From positions 4,643,501 through 4,707,500 of the forward strand of contig NZ_CP146991.1 of the NCBI RefSeq assembly GCF_001941975.2: DNA of 64,000 bases. The letters are read 5' to 3'. The position numbers and the translations under genes were made by a program. Below the pieces are notes generated by a model. The model was not told where the DNA came from and made no database searches. It was given only the letters and a program-made list of their open reading frames with translations. Positions within the stretch are counted from its first letter, which is position 1. Each line of letters starts with the position of its first letter. This document shows positions 54,446 to 63,931 of this stretch, one piece after another. This DNA is from Sporomusa sphaeroides DSM 2875 (GTDB lineage Bacteria > Bacillota > Negativicutes > Sporomusales > Sporomusaceae).

Positions 54446-55993
54446 CTACCCTACCTTTCTGATTAATGTCGCCTTAATGCCAAAAACATCTTCGAAAAAG
54501 TCGGCTTTATCGGCAAAAGTCCAACCTTCCAGCGACATATCCTCACTGCTGGTTACAGTAATGACAAGTTCATCACCGCGAAAAGCAACCTCTGCTTCAC
54601 TGATCTTCTGCCGGTGGCTGCGATCAAGAGCATCGGCCAGTCGGATGATCGCCGAAAGCTTAGCAACTGTAACTTTCTGATTTGGCGTCAAATAAGCAAA
54701 GGTGGGGTCATTATCGGAGGGAGTTCCTTTGGAGTGATAGTAGGCGATATTCGCAACTACATGTTTTTCAGCTTCGGAAAAGCCCATAAAATCGGAGGAT
54801 ATAATCAGCCGGTAGGAATAGAAATAGTGTTTCCTCAGGTTCACATGTTTACCAATGTCATGAAGAATGGCGGCAACCTTTAACAGCAGGCGGTGACGCT
54901 CGCCTAAACCGTGAATGCGCGCCAATTTATCAAATAAGAGCAGCGACCATTTTTCCACAGCGGCTGCATGGACAGGGTCATAGTAATATCTCTTGCCAAT
55001 TTCCCAGCACAGGCTGATAAGCTGGTCCTGGATAAGCTGCTTATGTTCATGTCCGGTTTTTTCGGCAATATGCTTAACAACAACGCCATCCATAAACTGA
55101 TCACTTAAGATCAGCATTTCTTGCGGATTTGTCAGGGACAGGACCTGCTTATACAATACAATGGTTGGCAGCACCATTTCTGCCTTATTTTCGGGCAGTT
55201 GAAAGTTTTTTATGATTTGCGGCAGGTTAAGCGAACGCACCTGCTTATAGAGGCTGTCAAATTCGGACAAACTGACAAAAGTAATCTTGCCTTGGTCCTT
55301 GCCCAGCATTTTCACCAGCAGCTTGGTTTCAGTGCCTGACAAAACCAGACGTTTGATACTATGCTGCCTCATTTCCTTTTCTACCGGTTCGATGGTACTC
55401 TTGATGTATTCGGAAAGCGCCTGATGAAAGTGGGCGGAGTCGCGCTGGCTTTTATCAAAGCTTTCCTTAATGCGCAGCGCACCAATGTGAATGTTCTGCT
55501 GGTAGGTAAGATTGCTGTCTTTGTACAGGGTAAAGCCCAGACCGCCTGAGGAAATATCGACAAACAGCATACAATCACAGGAGTTCATCAGTCCCCGGTC
55601 GTTCACGGTTTTAACCAGTGATACGTATTTGTAAAATATTTCTTGCGGCATTTCAAAAACTTCTACCGAAAAGCCGGTTTTGATTTTAATCTGGTCGATG
55701 ATATACGGCTGGTTCTGAGCTTCCCGGATAGCCGTGGTGGCTACCAGGCGGTAATCCCGCACACCATATTCGGACAACAGACGGCGATAGCCTTTTAGCA
55801 GTTCACAAATCTCACTTACGGCGCTAAAGCTGACGCGTCCTGTTTTAAAAGTTTCCTCACCCAACATGACCTGGCGATAACTTTGTTCCACAATTCTGAA
55901 ATCATCCAGATTGGTATATTCCACAATCTGGACGCCAATTTGTTCTGATCCGACATGAATAGCGGCAAACCTTTCGGGTGCATGTCTGGCCAT
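54446..55993 (-). CDS. Degenerate Ppx/GppA-HD protein
   Basis: A 515-residue protein: N-terminal ASKHA Ppx/GppA-like halves (residues 5-300) and a C-terminal HD domain (LHDIGKHVNLRKHY near 380). The usual phosphate loop (IDIGSNS) is replaced by IHVGSEQIG and the DIGGGSTE loop by DISSGGLG, so catalysis by the ASKHA part is doubtful. ATG 55993 behind AGGAGGG. It may sense polyphosphate or (p)ppGpp and act through the HD domain. Confidence 0.82.
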   Translation of the reverse strand: MARHAPERFAAIHVGSEQIGVQIVEYTNLDDFRIVEQSYRQVMLGEETFKTGRVSFSAVSEICELLKGYRRLLSEYGVRDYRLVATTAIREAQNQPYIIDQIKIKTGFSVEVFEMPQEIFYKYVSLVKTVNDRGLMNSCDCMLFVDISSGGLGFTLYKDSNLTYQQNIHIGALRIKESFDKSQRDSAHFHQALSEYIKSTIEPVEKEMRQHSIKRLVLSGTETKLLVKMLGKDQGKITFVSLSEFDSLYKQVRSLNLPQIIKNFQLPENKAEMVLPTIVLYKQVLSLTNPQEMLILSDQFMDGVVVKHIAEKTGHEHKQLIQDQLISLCWEIGKRYYYDPVHAAAVEKWSLLLFDKLARIHGLGERHRLLLKVAAILHDIGKHVNLRKHYFYSYRLIISSDFMGFSEAEKHVVANIAYYHSKGTPSDNDPTFAYLTPNQKVTVAKLSAIIRLADALDRSHRQKISEAEVAFRGDELVITVTSSEDMSLEGWTFADKADFFEDVFGIKATLIRKVG

Positions 55994-56205
55994 ATGGCCC
56001 CTCCTAAACGCTAGTATAATTTCTATAATATTCAAATCTTCGACAATTAGAACTAAAATTCCTGTATTTTTTTGTTCCTTAACACTGAATTAACTGTAAA
56101 TTAACACAATCCCGGCCACTCCTTGGAGTTTGCCGCATATTTGTTACTAGCCTGTTACTAGCTTAGAAATATTTAGATAATCTATACTGGTTTTATAAGT
56201 AAAAA

Positions 56206-56225
56206 ATGCACCCATAAGGGTGCAA
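56206..56225 (-). terminator. Short hairpin terminator
   Basis: TGCACCC/GGGTGCA hairpin upstream of the GH25 gene end; T-rich on the minus strand. Confidence 0.5.
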
Positions 56226-56272
56226 AATTATAATTAGTACACGAAAAAGCTGTATCAGCCGCCGCACTCATT

Positions 56273-56836
56273 TTATATATAGCAGATATTGCCGTCAAAT
56301 AGTTTGCCGCCAATCTCCAGGCGATCTGTATACTGCCACATGTAGCCCTTGATATCATCTTTTTTTGACCACTGAGCATTCCACACGGCACAGCCTAGCG
56401 ACCGCCAATCAATATAATCACAAAGCCAAAAATAGGAGGCGTAAACACCGCAATCCAAGCCAACATTGTCAATAAAAGCTTTGCACATGGCCGTTATCTC
56501 TGCTCTGTCAAAGGCAAAGCCTTTTCTTGTTTTGTAGCCATCTGCATCCTCCATGTCAAACCATACCGGCATTTCAAATAATTGCCCGGTACTGTCAATT
56601 GCTTCCCGGCAGTTAGCTGCCTCCTGGATTGCATCGGCTACACTCAATGCATAAGAGTAGTGATAGGCGCCAACCTTCAAGCCAACAGCCTTTGCTCCGG
56701 CCACGTGTTGAGCAAACATTGGGTCTTTCGACTGTAAACCATAAGAACTGCGGACAATTACAAATTCAATACCGGCAGCTTCGACTGCTTGCCAATCTAC
56801 CACACCGTTATGATAACTTACGTCAATACCCTTCAT
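56273..56836 (-). CDS. GH25 lysozyme-type hydrolase
   Basis: A 187-residue glycoside hydrolase family 25 domain with the typical opening KGIDVSYHNGVVDWQAV, catalytic DxE region PVWFDMEDADGYK and the ending WQYTDRLEIGGKLFDGNICY. No signal peptide or cell-wall repeats, so it may act in sporulation or as a phage-type endolysin. Full domain length. Confidence 0.9.
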   Translation of the reverse strand: MKGIDVSYHNGVVDWQAVEAAGIEFVIVRSSYGLQSKDPMFAQHVAGAKAVGLKVGAYHYSYALSVADAIQEAANCREAIDSTGQLFEMPVWFDMEDADGYKTRKGFAFDRAEITAMCKAFIDNVGLDCGVYASYFWLCDYIDWRSLGCAVWNAQWSKKDDIKGYMWQYTDRLEIGGKLFDGNICYI

Positions 56837-57049
56837 TAGTACACTACCTCCTTTATGATACTATATGTTGCTGATGCCAATCCGGCGTATCAGCCGCCTT
56901 CGCATTTTCTGATTACCGCGAACCCCGCTTGAAGGTGACGCACCGCCTATCAACCAAGTACGGCTGCGTCTGTCAATGCAGTTGATCGCATCACCTCCAA
57001 AAATAATTACTACAGATATGTGGCAAACTAAATTAGGAGGTGGTTAATA

Positions 57050-57193
57050 ATGTTCTGTCATCATCATAGGCGCTCGCATCAACGTGAATGCGGTTGTGGC
57101 GACTCACCATTATTAAAAGTCCTGGCTATAGGTGCTTTAGTGTATGTTGGCATAAAAGCCTACCATCACCATCAAATCTATCACCGAGACTAG
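57050..57193 (+). CDS. Histidine-rich small membrane peptide
   Basis: A 47-residue peptide with strong AGGAGGTGG site: His/Cys-rich start (FCHHHRRSHQRECGCGD), one helix (LLKVLAIGALVYVGIKAY) and a HHHQIYH tail. Metal binding and membrane association are likely; family unknown. Confidence 0.55.
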   Translation: MFCHHHRRSHQRECGCGDSPLLKVLAIGALVYVGIKAYHHHQIYHRD

Positions 57194-57199
57194 CCTCCA

Positions 57200-57229
57200 A
57201 AGCCTGGGTTAACTACCCAGGCCTTTTAT
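57200..57229 (+). terminator. Terminator behind the His-rich gene
   Basis: AAGCCTGGGT/ACCCAGGCCTT hairpin followed by TTTATTTAT. Confidence 0.7.
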
Positions 57230-57260
57230 TTATGGTAAAAGAAAAACGTCCCGAAGGACG

Positions 57261-57419
57261 TTAGGGCTTCACCGAATCGTTATATTCTTCCATCTTGTTT
57301 CTAAACGCTTCAATTGCTCGTTTTGATTCGGGTGAATTAACACCCTTCTTACTAACTGTTTCATGAAGTATTTCTTGTAATCGCTCTACTTCTTTCCACA
57401 ATTCTTTTTGCTCTTGCAT
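57261..57419 (-). CDS. Spo0E-like small protein lacking the SQELD motif
   Basis: A 52-residue protein (ATG 57419). Its layout (KEVERLQEILHETVSKKGV, then a second helix AIEAFRNKMEEY) resembles Spo0E-type aspartyl-phosphate phosphatases, which dephosphorylate Spo0A. The signature S-Q-E-L-D is not present (here SKRAIEAF), so activity is uncertain. Confidence 0.45.
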   Translation of the reverse strand: MQEQKELWKEVERLQEILHETVSKKGVNSPESKRAIEAFRNKMEEYNDSVKP

Positions 57420-57501
57420 ACTGGTTCCCTGCCTTTATGAACTATAAGTCTATTATAACACGGAACATATGTTTGCGCCATAAAAAACCCGGGTAAAGAA
57501 G

Positions 57502-57675
57502 CTATATTTTTTTAAAATCATCCACATCTATCCCAAGTTTTGTTTTCGAAAACTCTTTAAACAATTTCTCACTAACAGCAATCAGCTTAGCATCCCTGAC
57601 CAGTTGAATTCGTTTCCCCATATCTGAGCAGCTACAGTCAAAAGGCATGTCATTATCACAAATTAAACATTTCAT
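57502..57675 (-). CDS. Small cysteine-containing protein
   Basis: A 57-residue protein beginning KCLICDNDMPFDCSCSD (four Cys), then a charged helix. ATG 57675 preceded by GGGGTTGG. Could bind zinc. Not recognised. Confidence 0.45.
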   Translation of the reverse strand: MKCLICDNDMPFDCSCSDMGKRIQLVRDAKLIAVSEKLFKEFSKTKLGIDVDDFKKI

Positions 57676-57860
57676 AATACCAACCCCTTTCGAGGATTAG
57701 ATTCTGTAAAAATAAGTTATTTCCTGTCTGATTTATCACGTTTAATTAAATCATCGGTATTCTGGCGTGTGCAGCCCGGTATTTCCATGGCTACACGTGT
57801 AGCCACAAGGTTATCGGTGATAAATTGAATTAAATCCCCGCTCTGCTTCGAATTCGTACT

Positions 57861-58067
57861 TCATCGATTACCTACCCGCCTGACTGCATAGAATATCAGA
57901 TAACCGACAGCTAACCCACCGGCAAGCCATGAATGCCACGCCATATTATTAAAATCAACCGAAGCAAGCCATAGGATGAAAATGAACACCATTACCCAGT
58001 CAATTCGTTTGGTTTGCTTTTTCACTTTTGTTACAATGTGATTACCAAGTCTTTTATTATGTCCCAC
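57861..58067 (-). CDS. Small membrane protein, 68 residues
   Basis: Basic N-terminus (KKQTKRIDW) then two hydrophobic segments (VMVFIFILWLASV; GLAVGYLIFYAV). No known family. The true start may be further in. Confidence 0.45.
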   Translation of the reverse strand: MGHNKRLGNHIVTKVKKQTKRIDWVMVFIFILWLASVDFNNMAWHSWLAGGLAVGYLIFYAVRRVGNR

Positions 58068-58375
58068 CGGTTGATCACATTATATTCACCGCCTTTCTAT
58101 GTCTCAAATGTAGCATAACACTTGCTTCAGAGCAAACATTATGCTACATTTATATGTACTTTTTTAAGGGGACTGTCAATCCCCAAGAGCAAACTGCCGA
58201 GTTTACTGCTAATCGGAGATATTGAACACCATTAATGGAAAAGCTAAGTATGACTCATTTCATAGGCGTAAAAAAAATATATTATGTAGAAGAATGCCAG
58301 CAAGGTTTTTACCAATCATAGCGAATATGTTACTAAATATCCTGTACGCAAATGCAGTTAGGAGTTGAAACTACT

Positions 58376-59890
58376 TTGACCGAACGGGTAGCAATCATTG
58401 ATCTGGGGTCAAACTCAGCCCGTCTGATCGTTATGCACATTTACCACAATGGCGCTTATAATCTGGTGTATAACCAAAAAGAATCGGTACGCTTGAGCGA
58501 AGGCATGTCCGAAACAGGCGTACTTACCCATGAGGCCATGTGGCGTGCCATTGGTACTCTGAAAATTTTTGCCCATATGTGTGAGCTGGTAAACGTGGAT
58601 AAGATATTGGCGGTAGCCACCGCCGCCGTGCGCAATGCAAAAAATGGCAATGAGTTTCTTGAGCTGGTGCATCAGCATACCGGTATCCCGCTCAGAGCAG
58701 TCAGCGGCGAGACGGAAGCCCATCTGGGCTATACCGGCATCATTAATACCCTGGATGTGGACAACGCCCTGCTCTTTGATTTAGGCGGCGCCAGCACCGA
58801 AGTAACCCTGATTAAAGACCGCCTGCCGGCCGCGGTTGCCAGTCTGCCGTTTGGTGCCGTCAATCTGACAGAACGCTTTAACACCCAGGACAAAGCAAGC
58901 GAGGTACAACTCGCCGCCATGCGCGAGTATATAATCAGCCACCTGGAACGCTTGCCCTGGCTTAGACGCCTCTATCTTCCCATCGTAGGTGTCGGCGGTA
59001 CCGCCCGGAATATTGCCAAAATCGACCAAAAACAAAAAAATTATCCGTTTCCCAAAGTCCATAACTACCGCTTTGGCTCCATGGCCTTTGACGAGGTGTG
59101 GCGGGGACTGGTTAAAACCAATATGGCCCAACGCCGCAAGTACCCCGGCCTAAGCAGTGAGCGGGCTGATATTATTATCGCCGGCACAACCATTGTCAAA
59201 GCACTGCTCGAAGTATCGCAAGCCACCAATATTATTATTAGCGGCTGTGGCGTGCGTGAGGGCATGTTCCTGGAGCATTACCTGGCCCAGCAGCAGCAGC
59301 CCGGACTCATTCCCGATATTCTGCTGCACTCCACCCGCAATATGTTATTATTTTATAAAGGCAATGAAGCCCATGCCGAGCATGTAGCCAGACTGGCCGA
59401 GACCATGTTTGACAAATGGCACTCGATTTTGCGGTTAACCAGCCGGGACCGGAAACTGCTCCGGGTAGCCTCCTTGCTGCATGATATTGGCATTACCATC
59501 AATTACTATGATCATGCCCGCCATAGCGCCTACCTTGTTGAGAATGCCCGCTTATTCGGCCTGACCCACCGGGAGCAGATGCTGGTGGCCGTAGTGGCCG
59601 GCTGGCATAACGGCGCCTCTGCCAAATATGTCCGCAACAAAATCTACAGCGAATTTCTTGACCAGCATAACTGGCAGACAGCCCGCAAAATGGCCCTGCT
59701 CCTGGCGCTGGCCGAAAGTCTGGAAACAACCCAGCTTGGCCTGGTACAGGATGTTGAGCCCTCGATCACCGGCAGCCAGGCCGTGTTAAAGCTGATCACC
59801 GATGACCCGGTAAGCATTGAACGCCAGGCCGCAGCCCAGCACCGCAAGTGGTTTAAAAAAGAACTGGGGTTTGATCTGATTATCGAGTAA
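58376..59890 (+). CDS. Ppx/GppA exopolyphosphatase-HD protein
   Basis: A 504-residue Ppx/GppA phosphatase with intact IDLGSNSARL, SGETEAHLGYTG and FDLGGASTEV loops, and a C-terminal HD domain (LLHDIGITINYYDH). TTG 58376 is chosen because AGGAG precedes it; an ATG at 58352 lies before that site. Cleaves polyphosphate or pppGpp. Together with the degenerate relative and ppk it brackets the polyphosphate locus. Confidence 0.9.
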   Translation: MTERVAIIDLGSNSARLIVMHIYHNGAYNLVYNQKESVRLSEGMSETGVLTHEAMWRAIGTLKIFAHMCELVNVDKILAVATAAVRNAKNGNEFLELVHQHTGIPLRAVSGETEAHLGYTGIINTLDVDNALLFDLGGASTEVTLIKDRLPAAVASLPFGAVNLTERFNTQDKASEVQLAAMREYIISHLERLPWLRRLYLPIVGVGGTARNIAKIDQKQKNYPFPKVHNYRFGSMAFDEVWRGLVKTNMAQRRKYPGLSSERADIIIAGTTIVKALLEVSQATNIIISGCGVREGMFLEHYLAQQQQPGLIPDILLHSTRNMLLFYKGNEAHAEHVARLAETMFDKWHSILRLTSRDRKLLRVASLLHDIGITINYYDHARHSAYLVENARLFGLTHREQMLVAVVAGWHNGASAKYVRNKIYSEFLDQHNWQTARKMALLLALAESLETTQLGLVQDVEPSITGSQAVLKLITDDPVSIERQAAAQHRKWFKKELGFDLIIE

Positions 59891-59993
59891 CCCGGTGCCG
59901 GCTAAAAATCTGTTTGCCGTACATATTTACCAAAATCTAGAATAATACTACAGTAAGACTATAAGCATGACTGCTGCGAATAGGAGGAACGGT

Positions 59994-61064
59994 ATGCCCC
60001 CATCTTTGACCGCCACAGCCTCAAGTCTTACACTTTTAACAAAATTTATCCGCGAGGTATTTCCGCTTGTTGACCATGAATTAGATAATTGGCATAGCTA
60101 TGCAACCGAACATGGTATGCGCGAATTGGCCGACCAGGCTCTGGCCAGCATACAGTCGAAAAAATTTCATTGCCAGGGCGGCAGTGTCTATAGTCTGTAC
60201 AAAGGAGTGCCCACCCGCGATTTTGTCCGGCTGGTCGTAGCACTCCAGACCATCAGCGATTATCTGGATAACCTGTGCGACCGGGCCGGTATTGCCGATG
60301 AAGCAGCCTTTCGCCAATTGCATCTGGCCATGACTGACGCGCTTGATCCGGACAGACCGGTTAGTGATTATTATGCCGCCTATCCGTATAAAGATGATGG
60401 CGGCTACCTGCCCAAGCTGGTCATGACCTGCCGGCAGGAAGTAGCAAAGCTGCCGTCCTACCACCTGGTCAAAACGGAAATTCTCCGTCAGGCTGAATTA
60501 TACAGTGAGCTGCAAACCTATAAGCACCTGGACTCGTCGGTTCGGGAAGAGAAAATGCTAACCTGGATAAACCGGCATCTCCCCGGCTATCCGGAGCTTA
60601 CCCCCTGGGAATTTGCGGCCGCCACCGGCTCCACGCTGGGTATGTTTATGCTCAGCGCCGCCGCTCACAATCCCAGCCTGACCCCGCAAGCTGTCAGCCA
60701 AATTGCCGCAGCCTATTTTCCCTGGATTAACGGCCTGCATATTCTCTTGGATTATTTCATAGATGAGGCCGAAGACCGGTTAGGCGGTGACCTTAATTTC
60801 GTATTTTATTATACCAGTCCGGAGGAAACCCTGGCACGGCTGACATACTTTACCGAGCAGGCCCGGACTCAGGCCCACGGGCTGCCGGAGGCAGCCTTTC
60901 CCCAGACAGTGGTTGACGGCTTACTGGCTATGTATCTATCCGACCCCAAAGCCGATGTGGCACCAACCCGCGCTATCCGCGACAATCTGCTGCGCGCCGC
61001 CGGGCTTTACCCCCGCTTGATGTACCGACTATGCCGCTTGCTTAGAAAAAAGAATTTGCTGTAA
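59994..61064 (+). CDS. ytpB: YtpB-like terpene synthase (DUF2600)
   Basis: A 356-residue class IB terpene synthase (tetraprenyl-beta-curcumene synthase family). Two aspartate motifs are visible: ISDYLDNLCDR and DYFIDEAEDRLGGDLNF; SVYSLYKGVP and FPWINGLHILLDYF are family features. ATG 59994 with TAGGAGG. It makes C35 terpenes in Bacillus; the product here is not proven. Confidence 0.87.
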   Translation: MPPSLTATASSLTLLTKFIREVFPLVDHELDNWHSYATEHGMRELADQALASIQSKKFHCQGGSVYSLYKGVPTRDFVRLVVALQTISDYLDNLCDRAGIADEAAFRQLHLAMTDALDPDRPVSDYYAAYPYKDDGGYLPKLVMTCRQEVAKLPSYHLVKTEILRQAELYSELQTYKHLDSSVREEKMLTWINRHLPGYPELTPWEFAAATGSTLGMFMLSAAAHNPSLTPQAVSQIAAAYFPWINGLHILLDYFIDEAEDRLGGDLNFVFYYTSPEETLARLTYFTEQARTQAHGLPEAAFPQTVVDGLLAMYLSDPKADVAPTRAIRDNLLRAAGLYPRLMYRLCRLLRKKNLL

Positions 61065-61068
61065 ATAA

Positions 61069-61117
61069 AAAGTGAGATTGCTTGCTGCGCCGAACGCCAA
61101 GCAATCTCACTTTATTG
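61069..61117 (+). terminator. Bidirectional terminator
   Basis: AAAGTGAGATTGCTT/AAGCAATCTCACTTT hairpin between the convergent terpene synthase and peptidase genes. Confidence 0.8.
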
Positions 61118-61135
61118 TTTTTAGTAATGGTTCTC

Positions 61136-62263
61136 TTACTGCTTGCTCTGTCCGGCAGTTTTGATAATTGCCAGCGCCAGCTCGCCAATATTGTACAGGT
61201 CTTCTTCCCTGATGAATTCGTCGGTGGTATGCACCTTGGACATACCGGTACCCAGTACCGCTGTCGGCACCCCGTAGCTGTTAAAATAGTTGGCGTCACT
61301 GCCGCCGCCGGTTGCCTTAATGACAGGTTTGAGGCCAATACTTTCCACCGCCTTGCGGGCCAGTACCACCACCGGTGCTGTTTCCGGCAGTACATAGGCG
61401 TCATATTCCTTGCCGATAACTACTTCGGCCCGGCCGCCGGCCGCTTTGGCAGTTTCTTCAAAGACTTGGCGCATATGCTCGGTTTGTGCAGCCAATTTCT
61501 CTTTATTGCGGCTGCGGGCTTCGGCTTTAATTTCAACCACATCGGGCACAATATTGGTCGCGGTCCCCCCCTGGATAACACCGATATTGGCCGTAGTTTC
61601 CGAATCAATGCGTCCGTCTTTAAGCTGTGCCAGCGCTTTACCTGCCAATACAATGGCGTTTATGCCCTCTTCCGGGGCAACACCCGCATGGGCCTTTTTC
61701 CCATAAACAGTAATATCAATCTTGTTTTGACCGGGAGCCATATTGACAATTTCACCCGGCAAGCCGCTGGAATCCAGAGCATAGCCGAAATCAGCCTTGA
61801 GCAGCGCCGGATTCAAGCTTTTCGAGCCGTTAAGACCGCCTTCCTCTGCTACCGTAAAGACCACCTGAATATTACCGTGAGGAATGTTTTGCTCCTTGAC
61901 CAGACGCAGTGCCTCCAGGATGGCAACCACTCCTGACTTGTCGTCAGACCCGAGTATTGTATCCCCGGCCGAAGTAATGATCCCGTCTTTGAGCACCGGG
62001 ACAATACCGCCGCAAGGTTCAACACAGTCAAGATGGGCTGTAAACAGAAGCGCCGGCGCTTCTGCCACTGTGCCGGGAAGGTATGCAAGTACATTGCCGC
62101 AGTTGCCGCCAATCTTGGCACCGGCGTCGTCTTCGGAAACCTCCAGGTGTAAATCTGCCAGTTTTTGTTTTACTACATCGGCCACCTGGCGTTCCGCCCG
62201 GGTGGAACACTTAATTTGGACCAGTTCGAAAAATTCGTCAAGCATCCGTTTACGGTTAATCAT
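61136..62263 (-). CDS. M20 family peptidase (PepT-like)
   Basis: A 375-residue zinc peptidase: HLDCVEPCGG and TILGSDDKSGVVAI hold metal ligands, TVAEEGGLNGS is the catalytic Glu region, and GGGSDANYFN and VHTTDEFI follow. ATG 62263 with GAGGAG upstream. Likely a tripeptidase or dipeptidase. Confidence 0.9.
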   Translation of the reverse strand: MINRKRMLDEFFELVQIKCSTRAERQVADVVKQKLADLHLEVSEDDAGAKIGGNCGNVLAYLPGTVAEAPALLFTAHLDCVEPCGGIVPVLKDGIITSAGDTILGSDDKSGVVAILEALRLVKEQNIPHGNIQVVFTVAEEGGLNGSKSLNPALLKADFGYALDSSGLPGEIVNMAPGQNKIDITVYGKKAHAGVAPEEGINAIVLAGKALAQLKDGRIDSETTANIGVIQGGTATNIVPDVVEIKAEARSRNKEKLAAQTEHMRQVFEETAKAAGGRAEVVIGKEYDAYVLPETAPVVVLARKAVESIGLKPVIKATGGGSDANYFNSYGVPTAVLGTGMSKVHTTDEFIREEDLYNIGELALAIIKTAGQSKQ

Positions 62264-62289
62264 ATACAACTCCTCCTACATATTTATTG

Positions 62290-62400
62290 ACGCACCCAGT
62301 CATACTATAGGAAGTTCCGCGCTCCGCTTGGAACTAAGCGACTCACACAAGTTTTGACGTCGCTGACGCTCCCAATAACTTGGTTCGCTGCTTATTGCAG
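62290..62400. other. Intergenic palindromic segment
   Basis: Two inverted elements: GTTCCGCGCTCCGCTTGGAAC and AGCGA...ACAAGTT with AACTTG...TTCGCT at 62337-62392. No gene. It may be a dispersed intergenic repeat or a mRNA hairpin; other copies cannot be checked here. Confidence 0.3.
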
Positions 62401-62414
62401 AAAGGGTGCTTATC

Positions 62415-62732
62415 ATGCCAAAAACCATCATGTTAGCCACACCTTGCGCCAGACTGGCTGACGAACTTACCGCCCAGGGCTTCCGGATAGTTGACAGTAC
62501 CTGCCATTCCCGGCCCGGACAGGCAGTTGACGCTTATTTATACACCAGTTACCGCCCCGGCACCGAGGCGCTGCTGTCAACTCACCCCGAGCCTGCCGAT
62601 ATCAGCATCGGGAACTATCATGAACCCATAGCAGACCATCCTGCCACTATTATGCTCAATATTACCGGTCTAAACTCCGGCCAGGTTATCGACACCCTGC
62701 GTCACCGGCTGGCACGCCGCCCCCGGTTGTAG
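62415..62732 (+). CDS. UPF0180 (YkuS-like) protein
   Basis: A 105-residue conserved protein (KTIMLATPCARLADELTAQG; later HPATIMLNITGLNSG) of the UPF0180 group found in spore formers; function unknown. ATG 62415 behind AAAGGGTG. Confidence 0.7.
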   Translation: MPKTIMLATPCARLADELTAQGFRIVDSTCHSRPGQAVDAYLYTSYRPGTEALLSTHPEPADISIGNYHEPIADHPATIMLNITGLNSGQVIDTLRHRLARRPRL

Positions 62733-62755
62733 GTAACAGTCCTGCTGCTTTGGCT

Positions 62756-63931
62756 TTATTTGTTTGTTCTTTGCTCCAGCAGTTTTCCGCGCATAATTAT
62801 CGAATGACCAAAACGTCCCTTGAGCTGATCTACTACAGCAGTAACCTTTTCCCGCTTCTCGTTTACTTCATTAAACAAATCCAGTTGATTACAGCCTTCG
62901 CTGAGATGGGAGACGGTAATGCCAAGCAGCCTGACACCTTCCTGTATGGGGACCTTCTCCATGATCGTTTTCGCTGTTTCGTAGATCACTTCATCCAAGT
63001 TAACGGGGGTTTGCAAGGTCAGGCTCCTGGTTATGGTATGAAAGGACGAATACCTAATCTTTACGGTAACCGTCCTGCCGCTTAATCCGGCCTGCCGCAA
63101 GCGCCAGCCTGTTTTTTCAGCAAGCGCCAGCAATTCTGCCTCGATATTTTCTTTCGACCATATATCCTGCAAAAAGGTGTTTTCACTCCCAATGCTTTTG
63201 GCTTCCCTGTCCGGCACTACCGGTCTGTCATCCTTGCCCCAGGCCAGCTTAAACAGCTCGGCTCCGTACTTTCCCAGCAAACGTTCAAGGACGGTGCTAT
63301 CCAGAGTGCGTACATCCGCAACTGTTTTCACCCCGATATGTTTCAGGCTGCGCGCCGTTGCCTCACCGACACCCCACAGCCTGGTTACCGGCATAGGTGC
63401 CAGGAGGTCAATTTCCTCGCCCGGTTTGATAATCACCAAGCCATCCGGTTTTTTTAAATCAGATGCTAATTTTGCCAGAAACTTGTTGTGCGATACACCT
63501 ATTGATACGGTAATGTTTATTTCTTTTCTGATTTGGTCTTTTATTCTGCAGGCAATGTCTGCGACGCCGCCCGGATAAAGCAGTTCCATGCCTGTCAAAT
63601 CCATAAAGCATTCATCTAAGGAAAGCGGCTCCACCAAAGGCGAGAAGCTCTCATAGATTTGCCTGATTTGCTCAGATACATACGCATATTTCCGCATGTC
63701 GGGAGATAGAAATATTCCCTGCGGACATCGCTGTTTTGCTTCCCGCATAGACATGGCGGAATGCACACCGAATCGCCGGGCCTCATAGCTGCAGGTGGCG
63801 ACAACGCCACGGCCTTCCAGGCCGCCAACGATAACCGGCTTGCCATGATACCCGCGATCCCTTTGCTCAATCGCGGCATAGAAACAATCTGCGTCTGAAT
63901 GAAGTATCCAGCGAGACCGCTTTTGCTCCAT
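62756..63931 (-). CDS. dinB: DNA polymerase IV
   Basis: A 391-residue Y-family polymerase: HSDADCFYAAIEQRD near the start, CSYEARRFGVHSAMSMREA, EPLSLDECFMDLTG (catalytic Asp-Glu) and the helix-hairpin-helix GVGEATARSLKHIGVKTV. Translesion synthesis polymerase. Full length; C-terminal tail differs from the clamp-binding motif known in E. coli. Confidence 0.95.
   Translation of the reverse strand: MEQKRSRWILHSDADCFYAAIEQRDRGYHGKPVIVGGLEGRGVVATCSYEARRFGVHSAMSMREAKQRCPQGIFLSPDMRKYAYVSEQIRQIYESFSPLVEPLSLDECFMDLTGMELLYPGGVADIACRIKDQIRKEINITVSIGVSHNKFLAKLASDLKKPDGLVIIKPGEEIDLLAPMPVTRLWGVGEATARSLKHIGVKTVADVRTLDSTVLERLLGKYGAELFKLAWGKDDRPVVPDREAKSIGSENTFLQDIWSKENIEAELLALAEKTGWRLRQAGLSGRTVTVKIRYSSFHTITRSLTLQTPVNLDEVIYETAKTIMEKVPIQEGVRLLGITVSHLSEGCNQLDLFNEVNEKREKVTAVVDQLKGRFGHSIIMRGKLLEQRTNK

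Noticed and set aside
57700-57860. Small gene ending near 57718
   Set aside because: An open frame exists, but it has no convincing start codon or ribosome binding site.
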